From Trebouxia sp. TZW2008 (lineage: Eukaryota > Chlorophyta > Trebouxiophyceae > Trebouxiales > Trebouxiaceae): a DNA stretch of 64,000 nucleotides. The position numbers and the translations under genes are program-made. The stretch is taken from assembly GCA_002118135.1 (NCBI GenBank), contig BDIU01000033.1, positions 426,746 through 490,745 on the forward strand, written 5' to 3'. The notes beneath the pieces are model-generated. The model was not told the DNA's origin, made no database searches, and was given only the letters and a program-made list of their open reading frames with translations. Shown here in pieces: positions 41,401 through 52,433 of this stretch; the stretch's first letter is position 1, and the number at the start of each line of letters is the position of its first letter.

Positions 41401-41776
41401 ACAAGACAGTCAACTTCTGCTGCCAGAAAACACAGAAGCAGTGCATGCTTTGCATTTCGATCAATGCTGTGGTGATCTAGCAAGATCACCTTGTAGATCT
41501 ATGCAAGCTGCTTGAAAGTGCAAATTCAATTGACAGCACATCTGAACCGCCTTTGGTAATTCTGTGCAGAGAGCTATGGGGGAGTTTGGCGCTGTTGCAG
41601 TCATTTCAGGCAATGTCATTGGCAAGACCCAAACATTGACATTGTTTGTTGAAAGTAGCTACAAGGAGTACAACACAGAGGCGGCCTTCTCAGCTGCAGT
41701 GTTGCTCTCATTCCTAGCTGTGATTACATTGATTTTGAAATTCAAGCTGGAAGCCTCTGAGGAGTCAGCACACTGA
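38444..41776 (+). CDS. SULP2: Chloroplast sulfate/thiosulfate ABC transporter permease, CysW type (SULP2-like)
   Basis: Membrane subunit of the chloroplast-envelope sulfate importer, which works with a CysT-like partner permease, a CysA ATPase and a sulfate-binding protein. The ATG at 38444 starts a Ser/Arg-rich leader ([20 protein letters not shown]) that looks like a transit peptide. A ~97 bp intron (38699-38795) then joins in phase to [19 protein letters not shown] and [11 protein letters not shown], the first membrane helix. Later exons: [20 protein letters not shown] (39050-39111); [18 protein letters not shown] and [20 protein letters not shown] (39440-39593); [19 protein letters not shown] (40412-40501); the EAA-loop exon with [18 protein letters not shown] and [17 protein letters not shown] (41044-41238); and [19 protein letters not shown] to the TGA at 41774-41776. 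Motif order matches bacterial CysW. Being nuclear with a leader fits the arrangement known in Chlamydomonas. Several introns carry decayed exon-edge copies. Confidence 0.93.
39535..39825 (+). repeat. Partial copy of a SULP2 exon in the next intron
   Basis: GTTCCTATCAGCCCTGCTTG from the exon coding [11 protein letters not shown] (about 39542) recurs at about 39780-39800 in the downstream intron, followed by diverged sequence. The fragment contains no complete donor. Confidence 0.7.
40160..40501 (+). repeat. Four tandem copies of a SULP2 exon start; last one intact
   Basis: The intact exon is 40412-40501. Copies with acceptor and exon start GCAG|GTCTGATGTTG lie at 40295 onward (about 75 bases well conserved, [11 protein letters not shown], then diverged and no donor) and at 40228 onward (about 30 bases, then broken). 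A faint fourth copy lies at about 40160-40200 (GATGTCAATCCTGCTGTTTG). Decay increases with distance from the intact exon. Confidence 0.88.
40893..41075 (+). repeat. Decayed copy of the SULP2 EAA-loop exon start
   Basis: The intact exon opens GGCATGGCATTGGCGACCTT at about 41044. A diverged copy, GGCATGGCATGGGCAACCTT, lies at about 40900, followed by a broken match to CCGTATACAGTCAGAGAGCT. The copy contains stops in the SULP2 frame. Confidence 0.8.
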
Positions 41777-42491
41777 AAACAGAGCGGCATTGTCTAGTGA
41801 GTAACAGCTCTGGCGTTTCGAAAGCTGTCTCCAGCTGCTGTGCTAGCAACCAAGACTTACACTTAGTGTAAGTTTGGTGTGCAAAGTCATGGCTTTATGT
41901 AGTTTGAGTGTGTACGGCAAATACCTCTGTGCCTTGCTGTGCTCAGGACTGTCCAGCCTAAGTGTTCATGTGCAGGCTCTCTGGATTCTTCATCCTAATA
42001 GTATGTAATATGAATACAGCCCGAGCTGCCTCTTCAGACAGAGGCTTCTGTTATGACGCCTAACGGCGTAGATTTTTCCTTTTGTTTCTTCTGAATATAG
42101 CACCAGGCAGTGACACTGATACATGGAGACGCCTACACCCGGCCGTAGACCTGCCAAGCTGGAGCTGTCACACTCTGTGCATCACCAATTAGGTCCTTGC
42201 CAGCAAAAGGCTTATTAATTCGCTGCATCAACCGACCTTCAGAACTTCTGGATCTGTGCTCATAAGACTCCTAATGAATCTGTTCTAGGATGATTTAGAA
42301 AGCAGCAACAACAGATAGCGCCGTGATATTCTCTTGGCCACATTCGACTTCTGTGAACAGAGGCCGCTGTCATGATGCCTGATGGAATCAATGATTTTTT
42401 GCTTGCTCAGGCTTTGGCCCGTCTCTTGCTGGCAAGCTGATGGCTTGAGGTGCAGGTTGTGAGCTAATGCGTCACTCTTCTGCAAGCTTCG
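41777..42491. other. Convergent intergenic region, SULP2 / small membrane protein
   Basis: About 700 bp with the 3' ends of two opposing genes. Two similar motifs, TGTTATGACGCCTAACGGCG (about 42050) and TGTCATGATGCCTGATGGAA (about 42368), face an otherwise featureless stretch. The 66-codon minus frame at 42285-42485 has no support. Confidence 0.5.
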
Positions 42492-42686
42492 CTAATCAGA
42501 GTGATCATCTGCGTCCCCGTCCAACTCCTCCTCAATTGCTTCATCACGATCATCATCATCAGTGTTTCGTCTCAGGCTTAAGCCAGAGCTTCTAAAGCTG
42601 AAGAGGGTTTTGGCCAGATAAACTGTCATGCCACACAACAGAGCAAAGACCACAATGTGTTCAGCTCTGGTCTCAGAAATCGCCAT
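42492..42686 (-). CDS. Small single-pass membrane protein with acidic tail (64 aa)
   Basis: Single-exon reading frame from ATG 42684-42686 to TAG 42492-42494. It begins MAISETRAEHIVV, continues into a hydrophobic segment (VVFALLCGMTVYLAKTLF, residues about 12-30), then a short Arg/Ser stretch and a strongly acidic tail (DDDDRDEAIEEELDGDADD). No family recognised. Layout suggests an N-terminally anchored small protein of an organelle or ER membrane. The coding look (one clean helix, one biased tail, divergent from the next gene) makes it likelier than chance, but it could be the last exon of a larger gene. Confidence 0.55.
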   Translation of the reverse strand: MAISETRAEHIVVFALLCGMTVYLAKTLFSFRSSGLSLRRNTDDDDRDEAIEEELDGDADDHSD

Positions 42687-43494
42687 GACCGTCAGATAAT
42701 GTAAAGCTGAGCAAAGGTCTGCGAGTAAAATGGATCAGCGTGCCTGTCAGGTGTACAATCACTAGTGACTGTATGAGCTGATCATACGATCAAGGCGTGG
42801 CAAACGGCACATTGCTTGATACGTGCAGCCGAACGAATAGCTTAATTTGGAATGTACCTCCAAAAGCTCAAGCAAGGCTCGCGGAATCAGTCGGCTGGAT
42901 GACACTGGTCCTTTCAACCTCGACCCAGCCTGATGTGTCGATATCTGGCAAGCTCAGGCAATATAGGGTGTAACGAAGACTGCAGCTCCTGCTAACGCAT
43001 CAACCGGTAGATCAGACAGCAATGTCGCGCTGCGCAATCACCCTGTGCATAGAGCGCATCCAGAGGAACTATGAGCTGAACTCTGGGTGTTGCCAAGAAG
43101 TCTACAGCCAAACCAGCATTTAGTATACAGTATGTATAACTTTCGCTGGCCGAATGCCTTGTCGAAAAGCGGACCGAGCATGCTGCCAGCGGAGAGCATG
43201 GAAGCAGCGGGCGACTCTAGCATGGCCGGCAGGTGAGCTTGAGCTGCTGGATGCGACGTTGTCTTTAATGTCTGCTGCCTCGTGCGTACTTAGTGCAACA
43301 TCTTTTGACGCAAGGCGCAAGGAGCGTGCCGTTGTTGATGCTAAACTGCTATGTTACTGAATTGATTGGCTCATCTGCTGTCTTTGTCCAGCGCGTTTGC
43401 GGCCTCGAACTGGGATTCTGGCGCGTTTTGACCTATCTTGCTGTTCTGCAGTCCCCTAGACTGAAAGAAACATCGAAAGTAACGCGACGACGCC
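42687..43494. other. Divergent intergenic region
   Basis: About 800 bp between the small membrane protein (minus) and the TPR/SFI1-like gene (plus), so it should contain both promoters. Short frames at 43038-43320 (minus) and 43154-43547 (plus) show no family resemblance and may include non-coding 5' exons. No other feature seen. Confidence 0.45.
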
Positions 43495-46400
43495 ATGGAC
43501 CCAGCGCTTCGGAGTACGTCCGGGGCGTTGTATGGCGAGAGTTATAGCTCTGCCACTATAGCTGGTGATTCGGCTACCAGCCAGGTCGGTGACAATCTGA
43601 ATCAAGTTCCTGCTTGCTGATGTGCACCTCAACACTTTGCTTACATGCATCCATTACTCAACAGCAACACATCTCATCCCAAATGCAGATGCTGAGGCTG
43701 CGTAATTTCCTCTGCAGGCTGTTGAAGTGCTGACTTCTGCAGCGTTGCTGAAGGCTGGGGCTTCTTTAGTATCAAAGCTGGAAACCAGGGCAGCAGATTT
43801 ATTTGCTGCATCTCAGTGGGACTTGCTGGTCCCAGTGTGCAAGGAGCTGGAAGCACTCAAGCCAGCTCCTTTAGTGTATGGGCAATCTGCCCAAGCCTAT
43901 CTTAGAAAGGAGAAGCCTGAAAGGCTACGCGCTGTGAGTGAAACATAATTTGTTTGCTGCATCCACGGGCTCAGCAGCAAAGCAGCATGCAACTTGCAAG
44001 CACTTCTGTCACCTTTCCGGCAAAGCATTGATGTTGAGTTTGTAGCTATGAATTTGTCAAGACGAGAGACATATACAGCCTGCTTTGTTGACTTGCATGT
44101 CTGCGTGTATCTGCATATGCATGCATGCTCTGCAGCTCAAACACTCTCAGTCAGCACACTCCTTCAAACACCCCGTCCTGTAGTGTCAAACTGGTTTGGC
44201 ATTGCCAGAAGTTTGTCACATTCTTCAGGATGCCATGTCATGTGTGCTGCATAGAGCACTCTGACACCTTTCTGACTTCACCTTGTCTGCAATGCAGGAG
44301 GTGGCTGCGAATGTGGCTCCCAGCCTTGAACCCCATGCACCATTGCCTTGAAGGCAAGAGCTGCTTGTAGATTCAGCAGGGAGGGCTTACAAGGCGCCAG
44401 TGATGCCTTATCATATGTGCTGCATACTGAACCCTGACTTGATCTTGTCTGCAATGCAGGAGGTGGCTGCAAATTTGGCACTCATCCTTGACCCCAAGTG
44501 TGCCATCGCTTTGGATGCAAGGGCCGCCTGTCGAGTCAGCAGGGGAGACTACCAAGGCGCCAGGGCTGATTACACCATGTTGGGTCAGCTTGCTGTTGAT
44601 GTGCAGCAGGTGTACATCACCTTACTCACGTCACAAAGCTTGATCCTTGCTGTCCTTGAGCAGCTGGTTTCAGATCATGCATGTACTACGTTGCGGTCAC
44701 GAATCGAGCATGTCCAATCTGCATAGAATTGCAATCTGCACACGACTGCATTGTGCATCACAATCTGCTACATCAACATTTACAAGGTTAAATACTGTCA
44801 TAAATTGAGCATGCAAATGCTGGGTATTGTTCACGGTGCTTGCATCATAACCAGTGAGCAATGGTTGCTGAGGGTTCTGATTTGGATTTCATTGCAGGCG
44901 CTAGAGGGTTGCAAACCTGGCTTTGTGGAGACAGGCAATGCTTCCAGTGGCCATCCCATATCTGCTGGTGCGTTCAACGGCTTTCTGCATATGTCCAACT
45001 GCCATTGTCTGTTGCTGCCTGCAACCTCGTGTTGAGGAGCTTTGCAGCTGCAATGTCCCTGTGAATCAATACTGACCTTGTCAAGCTGCAATGTTCTGGT
45101 GTCAAGTTGGAGCTGCAATGCATCTTCAACGTGCTGAACTTGTGAAATGCTGAGTCATGCTTTCTGTACGTATCATTTCTTGTATCTCAATGCTGACAGG
45201 GTCTGCTCTCTGCTGGGGAAAAACTCAGTCTTTAAAGATTCTGCCAACATAGGAGTCAATTCAGACCCAAGCAAAGTTGCCTTGTTGACATTGACATCTT
45301 GCAGAAACAGCTTGGGGACATGTATTGGGTACTCCATTGATCCTGACATTGCAAATGGCTACTTTTGTGGTGCACCTGCCTGCTGAGACTGTCCACAACC
45401 TTCACCCACCACATTCAATGGCTTCTAGGGACCGCACACAAGGAGCGTGAGGCGTTCTTGAAGCAGGCTAAGGTGTACATGCAGAGCAAGGGCCTGAGTC
45501 CCTCTAGTCACCCAGCAGTGACACCTGGTCCAGATGCTCTCACAGCAAAGACAGCGTTAGCTGTGCAGCCCATAGCCGCCTTTAGGCAGAACAAGGCCAC
45601 TCTGCCTTCACAGCAGAAGGACAGCATTGCAGCTGTGTCTGCCGGTTCTGTCAACAGGGGTGTAGTGGCATCTCCATACCAAGCCCCAGCTGTGGTCAAC
45701 CCCCATGCTGCAGACAGCAGCAAGTCAGCCGCTTGCACTCATGGACCATGCAGTGGTGAAAGTGCAGTCCCGGCTCAAACCCAGATTTGCTTGGCGTTTG
45801 AGTCACAGGCTGCAGGCAGCAGCAGTTCCACAGAATGCACCAACAAGGGTGCAGGCCTGTCTGCAGGCCAAAGGCTCCAACCTACTGACCAGCACGCTGC
45901 ATTCAGCAGCCAGAAACATGCCCACATGAAGATGTCTTCCTCAGAGATAGCATCTGCAGCCAAGGCTGCTGACAGCTCTGCAGCAGTCGGCAGCACTGCA
46001 GTTGCATCTGCAGCAGCATCTGCCTCAGCAGCTGCAGCTGCTCAGTCCTCAGCAGCTCAATCTGCTGAGGCAAGGGATTTCAAGGGCAGGGCTGGAATTG
46101 ACATTGGCCTGATTGCAGCCCACTGTCCTGCTGGAGCGCAAATCACTTCAGCTGAGATGTGCAGAGGTGGAGACATCACCTCTGACTTGACAGTCAGGAA
46201 AATTCCCATGCCCGCCAGACCTACCCCGCTGCTGAAAAAGAGCAAGGAGGCTAGACAGCCATTGGCAAACGAGGCAGTAGTTGGGAGGGGCTTGCAAGGG
46301 CAGGGGTCAAGGGTTCAGCAGAATGACAAGGGTGTACCAGAGGAGGTGCTGATACCTGCATCATCTGATGGATCAGGCCAACTGGTCGTGAGCCAGGCTG

Positions 46401-49400
46401 AGCACGTAAGGCTTTTTTGCACTTGCTTTGAGTCTTGTATTGTATATGGAATAGCTCATCAGCAGGTGCTCATTGAGGTTCTGCACTTCCTTTGCAGCCT
46501 CATGTATGTCTCCAGTACTGATGTTGGTCAAAATAGGATATGTTCAAACCAAAAACAGTTGACCTGGCGCCTGTGGGTGCTTTCTTCTGTGGTGACATGC
46601 AACTGCATGACATGCATTTGCATAATGGCAGTTGTTGTCATATGACTATAGTCTATGCACCTTGTCCTGCATCTGCAACAGCATGCATCATGCACATTCC
46701 TTGCTCACTTTTCATTCTTTTTACAGGTGTTGATGCTTCAGACAAAGGTGACACTGCTAGAGGAGCAGCTTGAGGAGTTGAAGCGCCAGAAAAAGCTGCA
46801 GCTGGCTGGCATGCAGATTGCCTTCTTGAGCCAGCAATCCAAGGTGTGCTACCCCTCCCCTGTCACAGTGACCTCAGTTTGCTGTTTCTCCCCCCATGCT
46901 TGCAAACACTTGAACGATCGTAACACTGCAGTTCATTGCAAACGTGCATGAATCAAAGCTGTGAATACAGCTTGCCTACAGTCAGAATTGGTGTATATGT
47001 TTGTTTGCAAACTATGCAAGGCATCTCGCCCCTTGTATTTGTCAAGAGCGTGCTGCATACATGGTTTGGCACTCATGAGAAAAGCCGTGTTCTTTGTAGC
47101 CCACAGCATGACCAGCAGGCACCTACCCCATGCAACAGCACTCAATGCACAAGAGCCTCAACAGCGGTCAAGAACACTGTTGGAGACTTTGCAAAGCCAA
47201 AATGCACATTCACATACTGCCCTTTCTGTCTTGCAGCTGCGCAGTGCACAAGGCTTGGCCAGGAGAGCTCTGCGTCAAATGCCCCCTCCGCTGAACTTTC
47301 CATTCCCCGTTGCCAAGATATTTGCTGCCTGGAGAAGCTGGGCTGCTCATAAGGCACAAATCAGGCTGAAGGTACAAATTCTTCCACATTTGCTGATCGC
47401 TGTTTTGCCTTTCCTTTGCCCAGGATCACCTTGCATTGAGTTGGGCCCAGCTTCTCATTTTGCTCACTGCTACATGTGTAGGTGTGGTTGTCATGCGAAA
47501 GTATGCATATACATACAGCGAATCATCACGTGCATGCTGCAACCTCGCTGTGTTCCATTCACTTACTGTCCAATCCGCGTCCAACTGTAACACTGTGTGC
47601 ACATGAAGCATACTTGGCATAGTCTGTATCAACATGACTTGATCCAACATTTGGCTTGAGGCCACTGCTTGACCCAGGCATCAGTGCAGGCAACATTGTG
47701 CTGAACTGTTGCTTGCTTGCCTGCATGCTGCGCCTCAAGCTGATATGTGTGCCTGTTGTACAGGTGCAACGGCACCAGCAGACACTGGCCCGGCAGCAGT
47801 GTACAGCAGCCTTTGCTCTATGGAAGGAGAATGCAAAGGGACAGTGCGCAGACAGGAATCGAAGGGTGTTGCAGCGCCACTTCTTTGCCCAATGGCGCAT
47901 CAACTGCCGCCATGCCAGGCAGGAAAGGGTGCGTCAGAGCTTAGACACCTTCTTGAAGGTAAACAATGCTCACTTTCCCCTCTGTCTGGCCACGTGGGTC
48001 CCCCTCTTCAATTCCGAATTCCTCCCCCTCTTCCCCCCCTCTGCCCTCTCAATACCTGTACCTCAATACCTGCCCTCATGAATGGTGTGGTTGCAGCGAC
48101 TCCTTTGCCCAGTGACAAACCATTCACCTTCATGCCAGGCAGGAGAGGAGTGCGACAGAGCTTGCATATTTTCTCAAGCATGAACTCAAGGCCCATGTCG
48201 CTGTTTGCACGCAATCAATGCCCTCGCGACCACGTCATGTGGGCCACACACCCAGCACTTTTGCCAGCATGTCAAACAATCTGCTGAATTGTTGTGATTG
48301 TGTCATTCAGGCAGAGAGACTGAGGAGGAGACGTGGTGCAAGGCTAGTAGCAGCAGCCTTTGGTAGGTGGAAAGAAAACACCCAAGTCGCAAAGGAAGGC
48401 GCAAAGATGTTGGCTAGGTGGAAGGCCATTGCTGGATTGTTTGACACTTCTGCAGAACACATCCTGCATGAATGGAGGTGAGTCTACATGACTTTTTGGA
48501 CTGAAATAGAGGACTAAGCTGTGCTTGTATTTCACAAAGGTTACTGCCCTGCTTTGCCCAGTGGCATCCACCTGAGTTGCAACAGGTCAAGGGTTCAGAT
48601 GTTTTGCATGTTTCTTGGGCATAACGCACTTGAGCTGCCCAGCTAACGCTGCAGTCACTGTGTCGTTGGTGTAGTCACATTGACAATCTTGATGGGCAAG
48701 CTGCACACTTCTTGCATATACTTCTGGTGCACATGTGACAGGCAGGGCTCCTTCTGCACAAAGACGCCGTCTCGTGTGCAACTGTTCTGTGTACTCCAAG
48801 GTCTGCTTACTGTGCAATGCAATCTATCGCAGAGACACATTTGGTGGCAGCTTGCATTGCATGTGTTTGTCAACATTGAAGGGCAATCCTTTGCTTTCAT
48901 GTCTGTGTTGAGTAGCATCTGCTGTGGCGTTTGTGCTCGCTCCTTTGTGCCATTTGTTGCAGCATGTGGGCGGAAGAAATATTGTGTTTACTGCATAGGG
49001 CACTTGCACAAGACCGGCGTGAGGCCAAGATGATGGTGGCTTCAAAGCATTACAAGGTAACACTGCAAAAGCTCTTAAAGTATCTTTCTTTGAGCGTCAA
49101 AACCTCACAACACTTTGCAAGTCCTTGCTGTCAGGTGCAAGCATGAAAAAGTCTGCTGACATCAATATGCTATGTGTCACCAGCAACCAGGCATCATGGC
49201 CCAGCAGCAAAGAAGCTGTGTTTTTGCTGACTGTTAGCTTTGCGTTTGTTCTCAAGACATCCTTGCAAGCCAGAATGGCTCCAGCGCACACTATCAGACC
49301 GAGATCACATCTTGCTCTGCACTGCACAGCAAAAAGTGGTGCTGCATGCTGATCTCCTGTGCAACACAGGCAGGGTGCGCTCACAGTGCATGCTGCTGTG

Positions 49401-52384
49401 CTTGCAGTCCAGCCTACAAAGGCAAGCCGCCCACGCCTGGTTCAAGAGCATGATGGAGGCACGACAGCAGCGCAGGGACGCAGTGGCAAAGCAGGCTGCT
49501 GCTCGGCCGCAGCAAGCTGGTGTACAGGACCCGGCAATGGCTGCTAGGGCACAGCAGACCAAGGCCCAAGGACAGCCAGTTGCTGCTAGGGCACAGCCCA
49601 TTCTTGCTAAGGCTCAGAAAGCAGGAGCTGGCAAGGCTGCAGGCAGCCAGCAGACAGTGTCTGCGGTGGAAGCACTGATCAGCAGCAGCAAGTCTGCAAA
49701 TGCTGATGCATACTGCCACGTAAGCTGTAATTACCTTATGACTGTGCTGTAGATGACACACAAGTGTGTGGCTTGTGAGCTTGTCTTGCAGTGCTTGTGT
49801 GACGCTATAGAACCATTGGCAATGCATGACATCTGATGACTAAGCTGTCTAAGTTGCACACTGCTGGAATGAAAATGTCATGTCTGTAAAATACATCCTC
49901 GTCTTTCGAATGGTTTTGAGTTGTCCAACGTAAAGCTTTTACAGCCTCCCTAGTGGACTTGATGCCTTCGTCACCGCTGACGGCTGCTTTCACATGAGCT
50001 GGCTAATAGCTGGTCCAGCTGTGCATCCAAGGCTTTCGATATGGCCTGATTTGAACAAGCTGCACTGTTGGCCTGTTCTTTGCGATATACACAGTGAACG
50101 TAGACAGAAACAGGCACCAAATGCTAATCAGAATAATGCCCCATCTGACCACAGAAGCAGAATTTAGAGTGATTCATCACTTGGCTGTGACAGTGTCATT
50201 TGAACTGATGCAGGTGCCCAATGGGCTGAAGGCCCAAAACAGCAGCGGGCATAACTTGCCCAGTGACTGTTTCACGACATCACACACCTCATGATCAACA
50301 CAGCGGCTGCTGACAATGCGCTTTGTTTGCAGGTGCCCAATGGGAAGAAGGCACAGCAGCAGGCACAACTTCTCCAGGCCAGGGGAGCTGTTCTGGGGGC
50401 TGCAAGCAGGGCCCCTGGAAGCAATGCTGCTAATGCCGCTCAGCTGGGCAACATTGTACCGGCAGGTATGTCAGCCAGGCTCTGTTGATGTGTTTAATGA
50501 CAAATGAGACCAGAAAATCACCATAAGTTCCATTGCATCGGCTGTACTCAAAACTGCTTGAGTGTCATGTGTTGTGTGTTGGTGAAATGTGTTGCGTCTT
50601 TGACGGCAAGTATCGCCATGATCATGCTAATGATGAAGGCGATGTCTTTTTGCCACTGACTCAGGAGAGAGATTGGTGCCATCAAACTGTCTATGCTGTG
50701 CTGCATGTGATGAATGCAAATGTTGTGCTCAACAAAACCATGGGTAGGCAAAGTGTGTGTGGTCAAAATTTGCTTTGCATCAAATTGCCTTGCCATCATG
50801 CGTCAATGTGCTGTGTATACAAGGTGCAGTGAATGCATGCACAAGGTATGCACATAATCCTTTGTCAACTTGCAGGCACGCCACAAAAGTCTGAACAGCC
50901 AAGGCAGCAGCAGCAGCAGCAGCAGCGGCAGCCAAAAGGCGGCCAGCCAAAGCAGGGCAATGTTTCATCACAGCAGTCAGGCCAACGCAACAGGCGTGGG
51001 CGTGGGCGTGGGCGTGGACAGCAGCAGCAAGGAATGCCTCAAGCACACGACGTGCCCAATGCCACTTTGAAGGCCACCCTGCATCCACCTCAGCCGTCCG
51101 CTCATGCAAACCCCACCAAGGACCCCCAAAGGACCCCCTCAGCAGGGCCCAGGTCATCCCATCAGGAACCTTTTACGCCAACCTGTCAGACCACCCCCCA
51201 GGTGTTGTCAACTGCAGCTCCTCAGTCAGGCTCTCACTCGCCTGTGCACTCAACCCCTGTGGCCTCAAGGGTCCATGCCACCCCAGCAGCCCAGGTGGGG
51301 GCCAAGGCAGTGAACGCTCAGGGAGCTGCTCAGGGAATTGCTCAGGCAGCCGCTCAGCAAGCTGCTGAGCATGCTCATCTGCAGCTGGGGTCTTTGCCAG
51401 ATTCTGCAGCAGCCCAAGCAGGGGCAGGGCAATGGGGCTATTCCCAGTCACATGCCCCTGTGCAGCACGACCTGCCTGCACAAGCAAAGGCACAGCCAGG
51501 CAGCAAGGCTGTTGCCCAGGGAGTCCCAGCCTTGGGCCACAAGACCAGGCAGCGCTCAGGTTCATTGCCTGCTACTGACAGCGCACAGCAGCTATTGTAC
51601 TTTGGGGACGTACCGTTCCTTGAAGGCATTCCACTCAAGGGTGGGGGCCACAACGCAGCCACAGCTGTGGGCAAGCCTGAGGCTAGCAAGGAGTTGGGTC
51701 TTGACTCACTTTCACGCAGTCAGCCTAGGCTTCAGTCAAACCCTGTCGCAGGATCGCAGGCAAGACCCAAAGCGAGGCCGTATAATCCCCCCTGCCACCC
51801 CCCTGCACACCCCATCCCTGCCCTTCCAAGGGCTGTTGATCGCCAGCTCCTGCCCAAGCCAACGGCACAAGGGCAACCATTGCTCCAGCCAGAGGGCATC
51901 CCCCCACCAGCCCCAAGAAGCAAGAAGGTTGATGCTGCTGCACCAGCTGCACAAAGTGGCTCAATGAGTCATGATGATGCTGTGGAAGCGCCTGCAGCTC
52001 AAGGTGCTCCTCAGGGTGAGCATACGTTTCCAGCATGTGACTTACTGATTGACTGAATGGCTGGCTGGCTGGCTAATTGACTGATTGGTTTGTAGGTCAC
52101 TGTATTGGTTACTTGACTGGTCAATCCTGTGCTGGCCTAGTTCATGCGACACGTCTGCCCTGTCTCAATCTTGCAGCTCCAAGCATCAAGATTGAGACAG
52201 GGCACTTATGCTATCATGCCACATGTGCAGGGCACAATATGGTCATTCCAGGAATGTCCACTGAGGAGGTTCAGGAGCTGCTGGACTCTGGGTTCTCTCC
52301 TGAGGATCTCACTCCTCAGGCACTGGCGTCACAGGTCAGCCTCTTTGCTGACGCAGAGCAGCAGAAGCAACACCAGCAGAAGCA

Positions 52385-52433
<49 letters not shown>

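Noticed and set aside
50833..51157. Minus-strand Ala-rich and His/Ala-rich frames
   Set aside because: Antisense shadows of the CAG-rich exon of the multidomain gene.
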